64,000 nucleotides of DNA from assembly GCA_027475525.1 (NCBI GenBank), contig JAMWFC010000049.1:4634947-4698946 (forward strand), written 5' to 3'. This stretch comes from Macrolepiota albuminosa. Taxonomy: Eukaryota; Basidiomycota; Agaricomycetes; Agaricales; Agaricaceae. This document shows, piece after piece, positions 53,082 through 64,000 of the stretch (positions within the stretch are counted from its first letter, which is position 1; each line of letters starts with the position of its first letter). A model generated the notes under the pieces. The model was given only the letters and a program-made list of their open reading frames with translations, was not told the DNA's origin and did not search any database. Position numbers and translations under genes: made by a program.

Positions 53082-54363
53082 TCATGGAGACTCCTTGCAT
53101 TTCTCTGTAGTGCAATGATGTTGCAGACGATTATCAGTGTTGTCTGCTATAGCTTGTTTGGCTGGGATCACCTTCCCATTCACCAGTACCTGACAGTGGT
53201 CAAAGTCTAGCATGACTTTGTTACGCCGCATGAATAGCATTCTCAGCATCATATCATAGCAATCAAAGTTCACTACATCCATGTATTCCTGGCTACATGA
53301 GCCCAGTGTCTGAACAGTCACATTTGTCCCATACTGCACCATAGCACAGCTTCCTATGGCCCAGCTGCAACACCAAGGGCATATCCAACTCCTGCATGGA
53401 TATTCCGTACACGTGGGCAAACTGAGGCGTTATGCCCAACATAGTACTTCCAGAGTCCCATAAGGTCCATGCTGTGTGGCCATTTACATCTACATATGAG
53501 ACCAGGCACTCCTTGTCTGCCCATTTCAGTGTAGGGTGCTGCAAAGTGCCCTCTGCTTGATGAAGGGTCATCTTCTTCATCTGAACCACATTATTCTTTT
53601 TGGGATTATTTGAAGACGGCCAATCCGTCATTGCTGCTAGGCACTCAGAGTTGCTGTCACGACTGTAGTACTCATTGTTGTAGATGTTGTTGTATACGTC
53701 AACTGTGACGTACTCCTCCTACTTCATGACCACACTCTCAGGCTTGGTGCCCAATGCCTCCTCTGGGGGCTCTTGGTCATTTATGGGGTGCTCTGTCTCA
53801 GACTCGGTAGACACGTCTCTATCACTCCCACTTGCGGCTGCTGTATGTGCAGCTCAAAGGTAGGTGCAGGGTGTATACCTCTTTCTTGGGGCCCCTGGCT
53901 TTGCAGGGCAATTGGTAGCGTAGTGGCCTGGCTGGCTGCATGCGAAGCAAGTCCTCATCTGACCTGGTGGGTTGGCTGGCTTGAACTCTGGCCTTGGTTT
54001 AGGGCGTTCTCTGTCTGGCACCCACTCTGGGCATGGGCGGCTTTGCCCTCGGTTTGCAGCAGGGGTTCTGCATACCACAAACTGCGTGTTGTGGTCACGA
54101 TCCAAATCAGCCTTCTTAGCCAAGAAAGTCCCCACATGCTGACCCCATGAGAGTACCCCTGCAGGCGGTAGTCGCCTGCTTCCCCCTTTGTAGCCACCTC
54201 AATGCTTGTATTGGTTAGCAGTCTTAAGGGATTGCTCATATCTGATGGCATATGCCACAAACTCCTCCACATCATTGACCTCTGAGGACAGTCCATCCTC
54301 ACGTATCAGATAGCGGTGCATGTCTGCTGGGATGCCATCCAAGAATGTTTCAAGCATTGTATA
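53082..54363 (-). pseudogene. Element D Gag C-terminus, zinc knuckle and protease
   Basis: CFACSQPGHYATNC knuckle (about 53960-53915), SYVDVNGHTAWTLWDSGSTM (protease D-S-G, 53500-53440) and DCYDMMLRMLFMRRNK. A 2-bp loss near 53360 compared with C shifts the frame, and a TAG lies in the acidic linker. The end KESP is followed by UGA (53082-53084) and then LGRRKVPTVED in the same frame as Pol, as in C. Confidence 0.82.
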
Positions 54364-56391
54364 CCTGTCAGAGTATACTGCCATATTCTGGGCATGGTCA
54401 TTAAAGGTATCATAGAACCCTTGCACTCCCAACTTCTTGGTGTACTTAGTGGACTGGAAGTTGCGCCTTGCATCCTGTAGTGTTGAGGGGTGCACAAATC
54501 AATTGTACAGTCCTGTAAGGACTCCTTTGAACATCTACTCATACTGGACATGGTTGACGTGCAGTACTGCTCGTCAAAACCACCCCATGGCCTTTCTGGC
54601 CAAGAACTCAGGCAGAACAAAGATTTGTTCTCATTCCATATAGTCGCCTCCATATAAGTACATGGCAAGATGGGTGCATATATCCATCACCCAATCCTCC
54701 AAGTCGCTGAACTTGGACGTGTCTGTATAGGCATGAATATGCCTACTGTCTGCTTTACGCAGCTTCACCCCATCTGGCAACTGTAAGGTTACACCCAAGG
54801 CATCATCAACTACTTGATGCAGGCAATTGTGCATGGCTTCACAATGCATTCAAATGGCCTCCCGCTGACCCAGGGATCTAGTCGCCAAATCAGCAGCCTG
54901 GGGAAGTGACTTCCCTTGTCTACCCTGCGGCAGACGTCCCAAGCCTCCTCAACTGTAGGCATAATTGCCCTTGTCTTGAGGAGTCTACCTAGGGCCATCA
55001 TCCCAGCCATTACCAGGGGCATCATGTCTCGTGGCACCATCTTGATCAAGGAAGTCTCCTCGATCATGATTGTTGCACCGCCCTGGAACTGGAGAAGCTT
55101 GATTCTCCTGGCCCTGCATGATGAATTGACAACGCATCTTGTCAATAGGCTTAGTGCCCTTGAATACGATGCCCTGATTGTTGATAAGGGACTGTCTCTT
55201 AGTCCTGAGGTCACCATTGCACATACGTTGATATGTGACTCTGTCGCTCAACGTTTCCGCCATGGGCACGTGTGGCATCACAGATGCCTTGCTCTCCACC
55301 TTGAGCACGGTACTATTGTGCCCATCTGGGCCTGACATATCTGTCCTAAGGTCTTGGTTATGCATGTGTGGGGGCTTCTCATGCCACCCTTGTCCTGCTG
55401 GAGTATAGAAAGTACTCACTGGTTTTACTTTGGGCACTTCCTGCACCCGTGCTAGTGCCTCCACTAGCTTGATTCCAACATCTTGATTGCAACATGCTGA
55501 GCATTCCTCAGAAGTGTGGCTCCAGGGGGTTGAGACCCCCAATTGCCTTGTGGCCTTCCGCTGCAAATACATTTGCAGTTCAATAGTGAGCACTCTCACC
55601 ATCAAATCAGTATATTTTGTACTGAATACATTGGGCACTTTGTGCCCTTGTCACCTAAGTGCTACTATATGTGCTGACACATAGCGCTTGAGTCGCGCTT
55701 GGGTGGTGTATTTTATCACCTCTGGGTGCAAATTCCAGAACATCTGCAAGTGCACAGTGTACGTGGTTTTTAGCCGCTGCTTCTCTGCTCTGGCATCATT
55801 GTCACTTGACGACTCAATCACCTCCTCTGGAAGCTCTACAACCTCCAGAGCTTCCTCCACTGCTGACATGTGTGGAAATTGGTTGTTCATGCAGGCTACT
55901 TCAGGACTTGCAGCCTCCTCCAGTACCTCTTCTATGCAGGCTTCCGCTATCCTAGAGGGCATTGAACCTGCTGCGGACTGCCTGGTCCCACTACTTCGGC
56001 TTGGAGGAATAGCTCCCCCAGTCTGTATCAATGACTCAGTGTCTCCTGAGGTGCCATAGACGCCTGTTGACTGTTGGCCGTCCTCAGAGGGCCCTTTTGA
56101 AGCTAGTCAGCTAGACCGTTGCAGTCCTCCTGGCAGCTGCGTAACTGGGGGAGTTAATCCCCTGAGCATCTTGTCCTGGAGACGTTGCTGACCGTCCTGC
56201 TGTGAGCTTTCAGCTCTCCAGGCCTCGCTTTCATTCCTGGACAGGTTGGTGCTCTGACCTTGGTCTTGAGCCTTGGGTCTTGACTGACCCACATTGGACG
56301 CTGACGTGTCCTGGGTATATGCTGGGTCTTCCCGTAGGTTGTGGGCATTCCACCCACCGTCAGTAGAAACTGCAGGTATAGGATTACTCAT
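54364..56391 (-). pseudogene. Element D Gag, with the capsid part missing from C
   Basis: ATG at 56391 (MSNPIPAVSTDGG). Leader with stops, then EALEVVELPEEVIESSSDND, TTQARLKRYVSAHIVALR, VRVLTIELQMYLQRKATRQL. The segment 55361-54364 (998 bp) has no counterpart in C: it includes a Gag capsid-type region ending STKYTKKLGVQGFYDTFNDH and AQNMAVYSDRYTMLETFLDG. The frame is the same on both sides of this segment (55638 and 54495), so it belongs to the original gene. Stops inside it make this copy defective. Confidence 0.75.
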
Positions 56392-56521
56392 CAATTCCCT
56401 GTTTGAAATTTGCATGGTGTGGCTGTGCAAGAAGCTCAAGAAGCTGATAGAGTTCTGTTACAAACTCAGCGACTGACGTTGGATGCTAGGCAATAGATCC
56501 TAGCTGGTGAATTCAAAAAAA

Positions 56522-56753
56522 TGTAACAAAGTTACAGGGTTTGTGAGAGCTTAGAGTTCACACAACACTGAATCAGACCAGACCAGTCTATTGACAATGT
56601 AGTGTACAACAAAAATAAGCTGCTTAGTAAGCAGCATATGTAACTATTTATTGTAAAGTAATTAATAATAATATTATATTATGATATTATAATATAATAT
56701 CAACTACAGTAAGTAAAGCTATGTGGCAATGCCACATAGCAGACTACGCTACA
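56522..56753 (-). repeat. Element D 5' LTR
   Basis: 232 bp, starts TGTAACAAAG and ends ACGCTACA. Differs from the other D LTR at about ten sites and a 3-bp deletion in an AAT run. Keeps GCTGCTTA/TAAGCAGC arms. Confidence 0.92.
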
Positions 56754-56832
56754 TTATGTGCACAGTTCATAATAAGATTATCAGAAGGAACAGTTGGCCA
56801 TGAAGAAACAATTTCACTTTGATGTTTTGCAT

Positions 56833-58026
56833 TTATACTGATTGTAATTTGTTTTTGAAGATTTTGCTTATTTTTTTTTCATTTTGCTTTTGAACTTTTA
56901 TGCTGGTTGTCAAATGTACAAATATATTAGTACTATATTCAATTTCTAATAGCAAACACACTGACTTAAAAAAATCAGAAGGAAATATAATATAGGTTGG
57001 TAATAAGCAAGTAATGTATTGATGAATATCTGATATGTTGCAAGACATTAATGCTTTGCACCGAGAGCAAAAGCTTTCAATAATAGCTTTTACTATTTCA
57101 CTATGTAATTTTGCAAAAGAAGGACGGCAAGAAGGATGAATACATTTTAAAATAAAACACAATGATTTTTTTTGAAAATGTTTATGAAGGTAACAAGCTC
57201 ACATTATTATTATTCTCAGTATTTTCCAACAACTGATGCAATACAGGCTTATGTATTTGACAATTCTTGTAATGTAACAAAGGATTTTCAGGGATTAGTA
57301 AAGCGTGCAAAACTTTCTCACCAAATAACTGAAGAGCAATGTTATAAAAAAGTTTAGGCAGCATTTCAGAAGAAGAATCTGGAAAAAAAGAACATAACTG
57401 CTTATTTATTTGATTTGATGTAAGAGTAAGACATTTCTGCCTATATTCCAAGAAGTGAGACAAAATAGTGCTAGCAAGAGCTTCCTTATTCCGACATTTA
57501 GGCATAATTAACTCCGAATTAAATGCAGATTTTAAGTCTTTACAGGAAAGTTCATTCAAAGATGCAAGATAATGATCTTGAGTATAATACAACTATGTGG
57601 GGTGGTTTTTATAGTGCAGATAAGTGCGAAATGAAGAAAAATATTTGCGAGGATGAAAAAAAGAAGAACAAATATCGTAACAATCTAAAGTAATAAATGT
57701 TTTCTCTCCAAGATTGCATACAGTAAAAATATTCCTGTTGTGTAAGTGACAATGTAGGAAGATGTGTAATTTTCATTTTTAAAAACATTAGTCAACTATT
57801 CAATCACAGAATTTGAAGAATCAAAACTAGAAGAATTTGGAAAGTATAAAGTATTATAATATTTTGAATATTCCTCAGATAAAAACTCAACATGCGTAGA
57901 AGGGCAATCTTTTTCATCAAATACTCTAGATGCATGACATGGCAATTTTATTAAGGGAAACATGCTGTAATGATGTGAGAGTACTAATTTTAATGGTAGT
58001 ACACAAAATCTAGTGGTAGTACACAA
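56833..58026 (-). other. AT-rich minus-strand ORF fragments, unrecognised
   Basis: Frames 58026-57796 (FDEKDCPSTHVEFLSEEYSK), 57592-57182 (LASLNELSCKDLKSAFNSEL, FLEYRQKCLTLTSNQINKQL, LPKLFYNIALQLFGEKVLHA) and 57162-56833 (FAKLHSEIVKAIIESFCSRC) look protein-like and lie in a row, as in a broken gene. Codon use is far more AT-rich than in the genes and elements to the left. I recognise no domain. Confidence 0.3.
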
Positions 58027-58088
58027 AATTTAATAGTAGTGCACAAAATTTGGTAGTAGTACACAAAATTCGGTAGGAGTTCACATTT
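57995..58088. repeat. 20-bp tandem repeat, about four units
   Basis: Variants of GGTAGTACACAAAATTTAGT follow one another (57995, 58015, 58035, 58055), then a decayed unit. Confidence 0.8.
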
Positions 58089-61014
58089 ATTTCAGTGGGA
58101 TTTCACAAGTACCTAATATAGATGACTAGATAAAAAAAGATACTACAACACCCACTAAAAAAACAGCATCAGTAAAAGAAAGCAAAATTAAAGAAAAAAA
58201 AAAGTAGACAAAACACACATAGATAAAATTTGAAAAGCAATACTATACAAAATATAAATGACACAAACAATAACAACAGAAAACAGCGCAGACAGGTGAA
58301 ATTACAACAGACAAGTAGAACAGAAAAGTAGCAAACACACAATGTTGTTGGAACAGAAATGAGCAGATGATGTGCATTAGTGGTAGACAAGCGATTACAG
58401 AATAGCAACAAACAGGTATCATAAAATGACAACAGACAAACAACAACAGTGCAATGCAAGAAACACACAGCGTGAAATAGTAGTCAAACAAGCAGCAAGC
58501 AAGGAACAGCAGTGAACAGGCAGCACAAAATCGTACTGCAACAGAAAACAAGCACTACAGCAGACAGAGATTATAATAGGCAGACGTAAAATAAATAAAG
58601 ACGACACCTATAACAGGCTCGCAGACAGCGCTGTAGCAGGAAGTAATTACATTATGAAGGATTAAAGCACTAGTAGTAAGAAAAACATACTAATATGACA
58701 AAATAGTCTGAATAGCGGTAGCAGACAATGGTAACAAAGACAAGTTTGAAGTCATGAATATTTACTAATGATTGAAAAAAATAAATAAGACAATACAGAC
58801 ACTAATAAGGAACCTTATAGAAACTTTTAAAACATTACATGATCTGAGGTAAATCTAGGGGAACTCGACCTTGTAAAAGATTATTAATTTTATATATTTA
58901 TATATATATATTTTTTTAATTCTCTTATTTTTTATTTTTATTATTATTTTTTTTTTTTGAAGGAGTGTTACCTTGTTTGATAGCTATTTGCAATTAACAA
59001 CTTTGCCCTTTGGGGCTAGTTCTTATAGCCCGCTAGTTTACAGACAGTCCGTCTGTTTTGAGGCATCTACCCTGAGGAAATGCTTTATGCACATTTCTGG
59101 TATGGTAATTCTCTTATTTTCTCACTCTTATATATAATGGTTAGATCACACATATAAAGTTGAAAGTTCAAAATTCAATATTCTGACCTATTGACGTGTG
59201 ATGTTGTCTTTTGACCAATCTCTCTGTACACCATATCCTTATAGTAAGCCCTTGCTGTAGTTCAGTGGAATATTTATAAATTGATATTCTATATTGTGCA
59301 CAAGTGGCGAGTTCGACTCCCCTATAGTGCATCATGGTATTTCTTTGACCGTTCTTGTTTTCAAACCATTATGTAAGTGCTCATCCCCATAAATGATTAT
59401 ATAATGATTTTATTATTATTATTATTGTATATAGTCATCATTATTATTTGTAATACATACGTCTCTTTCTTTCCTCCCTGTCTTTTCTTAAAATTTTTGA
59501 TTTCAAACTATCTTACTGTCATGTTACTGCACAACTCTGGAAATGCTATATCCTTGTCGCTTCTTCTGCTATAACAAACTGGTACTGTCAGTCTATGTTG
59601 TCGTGTACTCACTCAACGGACACTTACTGGAGGCAAACACTATCAATCGCTGTGGTTCAACTTGGTACTTATTACTACTCATTGCAAGCTAGAATGTTTC
59701 AATAGGTAAAATTCTGGCAATTAGTACAATGTAAGTACGACTTTAGCCTGTTCAATCTATGGATCTATGTGGCTTGAAACAAATCTTTTCTGCGAATGTG
59801 ACTATGGAAAAACTGTTGTATTACTCAAACAACTATGCAATGAAGCCTTATATATATCAACCTGCTAAAACAACCAAGATGTTTAGTGACATTAAGTAGA
59901 CTTTAGTGAACACTCACTCACTTATACAAAAATAACTGTATGCGGTCGATATTTCCTCTCAACATTACTTCATATACATTTACTTTTTTTTGGTGTATAA
60001 CATTGAACAACGTCTTCACACAATATCCATGTCTGAACTTCCACACGTTGATGATATACAGTGTTGGCACCCGCGCACGTCTCCCTACTCCTTTCACAGA
60101 AGACAAATGAGAGAAATTGCGGACGTTGGGTTCATCATTGTCACTAGACGGTACTTCAACGTTTTAAGTGGTTATAATGTCAAAAATCTAGTATTTTGGT
60201 GAGTTTTTCTATTTTACTTTATATTAGCGCTTTTTTTTACATATTGTATCTTTCTAATGTCAGCTCTTATACCCATCACAACCCGTGCACGTGACACCTC
60301 ACCCTCAAAGGATTTGATACGAACCAATGATTAGTCGCCACCTTTCACGTACATTATAGCGACGACAATTGATACCTTGACAAAGCGTTCACTTACGTGT
60401 ATTCAGGCAATTCATACAGCTGGATGGTGGAAAATATTATCGTCAAGCACATCGTTCTCAACCACGTAACTCAACGCCATATTTTCAACACAACTTCAAA
60501 AATTGTTATAAGTCTTCATTTTACTCTTCAAGTTTACTTCGAACTCATTTTATTATGAGTGCACGTATGTTACAACACAAAATAATAACAATACATCAAT
60601 AGGTAGTATTACTTTCTTTTTGTAGGTAAGTTAACTTTCATATTTTTCACAATTACAATCCGCTATATGTTTTTTTCAAACAGATTTTATTTTATTTATT
60701 TATTTATTTTATTATATAGTAATATAATATATTATGTATATTGTACCACTCAATGTATGTATCATATTATATCATTTATCATGATCATATCTATATATAA
60801 ATTACTGTAATAACCATATATAATAATAATAAAGTAATAAAGAAAGTAAGAACAAAGAGAAGAGTACATACATACAATAAATAAAATCAATAAAATACAA
60901 GTAATAAAAGAAAAAGAAATATGTAAGAGTTGGGGACCAGCACACATGTATGCCGCTATGATAATAATATTTTAAGTCGTAGTGACCCATGCACCAGTCA
61001 CCTACTCTTATTAT
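58089..61014. other. AT-rich DNA without recognisable genes
   Basis: Contains A/T homopolymers (58890-58960, 60680-60720), (ATT)n runs (59410-59430) and low-complexity translations such as the Cys/Leu-rich minus frames at 58169-58607, which look spurious. A short ORF at 59990-60202 has no known motif. Confidence 0.5.
58694..58875 (+). repeat. Dispersed repeat, copy 1
   Basis: TGAATAGC(G)GTA, GGTAACAAA(G)ACAAGTTT, ACTAATAAGGAAC and ATTACATGATCTG match, in the same order, the sequence at 62340-62515. No coding. Confidence 0.65.
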
Positions 61015-61272
61015 ATTTCTCTTTCTTTTATTATCAATCATTTATGTCTTATATATGATGATCATTAATAATAAATTTATTACATAAGTGTTTGTCTGGA
61101 CAAACACTTATGTAATCATTTGAGAACAGGTCTGCAGTGACTGTAATTTTCCTACACAGAGTAATAAAAAAAAAAACTTCTCTTTCTTTTATTATCAATC
61201 ATTTATGTCTTACATATGATGATTCATTAATAATAAATGTATTATGTATTACATAAGTGTTTGTCTGGACAA
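61015..61272. repeat. Two ~90-bp direct repeats around a 36-bp palindrome
   Basis: Copies start at CTCTTTCTTTTATTATCAAT (about 61018 and 61181) and end in ACATAAGTGTTTGTCTGGAC. At 61080-61115 the first copy runs into a perfect inverted repeat: TTACATAAGTGTTTGTC, TG, GACAAACACTTATGTAA. The second copy has a decayed right arm (AAATGCTTAG). Confidence 0.85.
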
Positions 61273-61678
61273 ATGCTTAGTAATAAAAAATTTAAAAGAA
61301 AACTAACCTTGAAAGTTATAGAAATACAATAAAATTTTCGGGAGTATTATTATGTACTCAGTCTAGATTTTAAGAGGAAAGAGGACTCAAAAATTAAGAG
61401 AGCCTATTGCACATTAAAATGTGCAAACAGAGTTGCTAATCCCAACAGGCAAAAGTTCAGAGTTATACACAAAGAAAAAGCACAGATTCAGATCAGGTTC
61501 TATTGAATAATACTATAGCCAAATTGCAAGATGCTGATTTTGAACCAAGTAACAGACACTCAGACTCTGACTAGGAGAATGAACTTCAAAATTATTGGGG
61601 TACTTATACACTGTTTGTTGCAGTCAGCAAGTCTGTGTAACACTTCCAGAGGATTGAACCGACAACCTCAGGAAAACT

Positions 61679-61731
61679 GGAACTAGCAAGGCTTGAACCT
61701 GCATTGCATGTTACCATTACACCATAGTCCC
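61679..61731 (-). other. tRNA-like relic without anticodon arm
   Basis: On the minus strand: acceptor arm GGGACTA (61731-61725) pairs with TAGTTCC (61685-61679) with one G-T pair; A-box-like TGGTGTAATGG; T-arm-like GCAGG-TTCAAGC-CTTGC with B-box GGTTCAAGC. Only ~53 nt, so there is no room for an anticodon arm. A second B-box-like GGTTCAATCC lies 30 nt further downstream. It is a degenerate tRNA or tRNA-derived repeat rather than a working tRNA gene. Confidence 0.35.
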
Positions 61732-62334
61732 ATGTTACTACTTGCTTTTTCTTGCCAACTAGTACCATTCTAGCTCCGGTCAATAGAGGCTTAAGCATAA
61801 CCCCAGGCTTTAACTAAGGTATATTGACACATCCTTACAGTCTGTGAATGAAGGGAAGACATATACAATGAGAAATTCCTGAGCTTGGATAAGGAAATTT
61901 TAGGCTTAGCCATAACACTTTTTTGCATTGGATCAGAGAGTCTATATTATAAAAAGGGCGGCTTCCACCACAATCAGTCTGTATAGACATATTGGACCCT
62001 GTGATGTGAGGGTCAGTCATCTTTGTCTCAGGAAGTTCTTCATCTGTTGGCTCTGCAGCCATTTGATCTATCCTATTGTCTGGTTGTTTAGTTATGGGGT
62101 CCCACTTTACAGAAGGGGTGTTTAGTATGTTTTTTGCTCTATTTACACACGGGTGGGGGTGAAATTTCATTTGGTATTTTACATATAATGTACAGCCAGA
62201 CTACATATTATATTACCGGATAGCTGTATATATGCATAGGAGGAAGAGAGAGAGAAGACTTATATATATATAGAAAATGAACTTGATACTTCCTATATGT
62301 CTGTTGGTATAGTATTATTATTATTTATGACAAC

Positions 62335-62520
62335 AAGCTGCTGAATAGCAGTAAGATATGGTAACAAAACAGACAAGTTTAAAGTCTCATTGATAAAGTT
62401 GTTGATGATGATTTTTGAAAAAAGTAAGCAAAATAAAATATACTAATAAGGAACTTAATAGAAACTTCTAGAGCATTCTAGAACATCACGTGATCTGCAA
62501 CGAACTGTGAGAAACTGAGA
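62335..62520 (+). repeat. Dispersed repeat, copy 2
   Basis: Counterpart of 58694-58875 (shared TGGTAACAAA, GACAAGTTT, ACTAATAAGGAAC, CACGTGATCTG blocks). Differences are substitutions and small indels. Confidence 0.65.
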
Positions 62521-63147
62521 TGTTTGAGCTTGTAATAATCCTTTCTCTTACTTATGTAAGAGAGTCAGGAATCAATGAAATTACCAGTGTGTGCTTCCAT
62601 AGTTTATCAAGAATTTTTGTTGTTGTGATAGTCATATATCTGGAATCAACGCTCAGGAATCTTCAAATTGTGTCACAGAAAGAAGTCATTGAATCAAGGA
62701 AGTATTCACTGTTGAAAAGCTAAAGCAAGAATAGCTGACGGTGGAAAAAGCAAGGGTGGCCGTGAGAGGTGGGAGAGCTGATCGGAGACAATTGAAGGCT
62801 GACCATTGAGGAAGTGTAGTGCAAGCGTGACCTACATCACTGCTCTAATCTTTATTCCTGAAGACTTCCTACTTACCATGTTCCAAGCCAGGTCCTCCTA
62901 CAGTATATATAGTTGCATGTACACCCAAAGTAATGAGTTTTTACAACATGAGAACTTAAACCAGTTCTTACCATGAAGACTATTCAGTGTGACAGCAAAT
63001 TGCCGATTTTGGTGGTCTACTATTACATATTTTGAACTTCTCCAAGTCCTAATAAGAACAAGTGACTCGCAAACAGTGGGCTTGACTCGGTCTGATCAAC
63101 CATGAATGCCCTAGTAGTGAGTCAACACTTTACCAAAAGTTACTAAA
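62521..63147. other. Undetermined AT-rich stretch
   Basis: No recognised gene. A TATATATAG box at about 62903 and a leader-like region to 63147 precede the ORF at 63148, so a promoter or LTR could lie here. Confidence 0.3.
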
Positions 63148-63411
63148 ATGGATTCCAACAGATACAACCTTCATTCGAGGGCAGCAAATGCCCCAGACAC
63201 TAAAATCTCCTTGGGAACGGCAGAAGCAAAGGAAAGCTCCCTAAGTGCCATGCCACCCCACATGTCAAAGCCCACAGGCCCCCCAGGGGAGCTTAGAGAC
63301 ACAAATGTGATAGAGGGAAGAAAAGGATCAGGACCTGCCTCGGTAGCCCTTCGTTGTCAGCTCCAGCGAACAAACCTCAGGGACTCGCTTTGGCAGACTC
63401 ATTCCTTATAG
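63148..63411 (+). other. Short plus-strand ORF, possibly the N-terminus of an element gene
   Basis: ATG at 63148: MDSNRYNLHSRAANAPDTK, then a Pro/Gly/Lys-rich 60 residues and a TAG. 'RYNL(H/R)SR' starts are common in Gag proteins of fungal retroelements, which is the only hint. No domain is visible. Confidence 0.3.
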
Positions 63412-63741
63412 AGATAGATTCTGAGATGTCCTTTCAAACTAGGGCTTGGTGAATAAGTGTACCATTGTTTACACATGTATATATACTATGTTATTAACAT
63501 GTTATTCATATCTCATCCAGGTCCTGGCATACCCTATGTAAATAAATGTGAATATCTCAGAAAAGTATTATTCAAAGATCTTGATCCCATTTAGGGTTTG
63601 TGCCCTTGAGCACATATTGAATCTTGATCGATTGAGGACTATGACAGGGTCTAGAAGAGCCAAGAGCTTAATGCATTGCCAGGCATGTCACTCTGCATTG
63701 CCCAAGAAATTTTCCTGTCATCTCACTGCTGAAGCTCAAAG

Positions 63742-64000
63742 ATGCCTTACCCAGCACCAGAGCTGATCTCACCACAGGAACTAGATCAAGTCTTGAAGAG
63801 ATTACAACATTTCTTGAAACATTTACCTTCACAACTACCCTTGCCAAATTCACCCACAGATTCTAGATATAGCTTGTTTCTCAACTTTGCGCTAGATCCT
63901 AATTTACTTGAGAAGACAGGAGATGAAATCTGCACACTTGGTGAACAATTGGAGCATGTCTTTGGCTGGCAATCTCAGACTACTGGTGATGGTATTCTGC
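63742..64000 (+). CDS. Open ORF running off the right edge, unknown
   Basis: ATG at 63742, 86 codons open to the end: MPYPAPELISPQELDQVLKR, LPLPNSPTDSRYSLFLNFAL, LEKTGDEICTLGEQLEHVFG. Helical and without obvious motif; may be an exon of the same unit as 63148-63411. Overlapping frames are short, so this is the best candidate for coding here. Confidence 0.4.
   Translation, partial: MPYPAPELISPQELDQVLKRLQHFLKHLPSQLPLPNSPTDSRYSLFLNFALDPNLLEKTGDEICTLGEQLEHVFGWQSQTTGDGIL

Larger units (their letters stand above)
45640..56753 (-). mobile_element. Element D: older, degraded copy of the element C family
   Basis: 11.1 kb; LTRs 45640-45874 and 56522-56753. Same order as C: Gag, knuckle-protease, UGA, Pol, ORF3, UGA, ORF4, polypurine tract. 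The LTRs differ from each other at about ten bases and a 3-bp indel, so D is older than C. It keeps about 1 kb of Gag that C has lost. Many stops and Arg-to-Cys/His/Gln changes against C point to C-to-T decay at CpG. The outer flanks GGTTC (left) and TTATG (right) do not match, so no target duplication remains. Confidence 0.93.

Noticed and set aside
58169..58607. Cys/Leu/Phe-rich overlapping minus ORFs, membrane-protein-like
   Set aside because: Arise from CA-repeat-like, low-complexity DNA; two frames over the same bases look alike in composition and none has a motif.
61604..61798. Functional tRNA gene
   Set aside because: Too short, no anticodon arm.

Overview
The window looks like nuclear DNA of a basidiomycete, most likely an agaricomycete (mushroom-forming) fungus. 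The clearest host-type genes (a RecQ-family helicase, an Mpv17/PMP22-family gene, two genes of unknown function) are split by GT-AG introns of about 47-58 nt. The rest is dominated by Ty3/gypsy and Ty1/copia retrotransposons, nested and decayed. No plasmid, phage or prokaryotic features are seen.

Layout. 1-805: 5' end of a RecQ helicase gene, minus strand, running off the left edge. 1298-1627: relic of a hAT transposase C-terminus. ~2.6-8.2 kb: decayed Ty3/gypsy element A, plus strand, with an LTR-like insert in its RT. 8.2-24.5 kb: Ty3/gypsy element B, minus strand, broken by two insertions: a 1,023-bp solo LTR of its own family in the protease, and element C, a 10.3-kb chromovirus with 235-bp LTRs and a 5-bp target duplication, in Gag. 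24.5-30.5 kb: unknown-function genes and AT-rich spacer. 30.5-35.9 kb: Ty1/copia element F, plus strand, carrying a 371-bp CACTG-ended MITE and a 931-bp solo LTR. 36.2-37.5 kb: Mpv17/PMP22-family gene. 38.4-40.2 kb: hairpins, a 61-bp minisatellite (12 units) and two direct-repeat pairs. 40.5-41.4 kb: lysine-rich hypothetical gene. 42.2-44.2 kb: GC-rich plus-strand coding-like tract with tandem duplications. 44.5-45.6 kb: 3' part of a further chromovirus-like element E, minus strand. 45.6-56.8 kb: element D, an older copy of C. 56.8-64 kb: AT-rich DNA with unrecognised ORF fragments, dispersed repeats, a tRNA-like relic, and an open ORF at the right edge.

Most interesting point: elements C and D belong to one chromovirus family with two extra ORFs (about 390 and 650 aa) downstream of the pol chromodomain. 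In both copies Gag-Pro and Pol lie in one frame separated by a single UGA followed by C. ORF3 and ORF4 also lie in one frame separated by a single UGA followed by C. In C, neither downstream reading frame begins with an ATG close to its stop. This suggests, but does not prove, stop-codon readthrough at two places in one element. The extra ORFs have no function I can assign.

Two inserts (solo LTR in B, MITE in F) and the 10-kb C insertion can be removed on paper at their target duplications and the host reading frame then continues, so the order of insertions is well supported.
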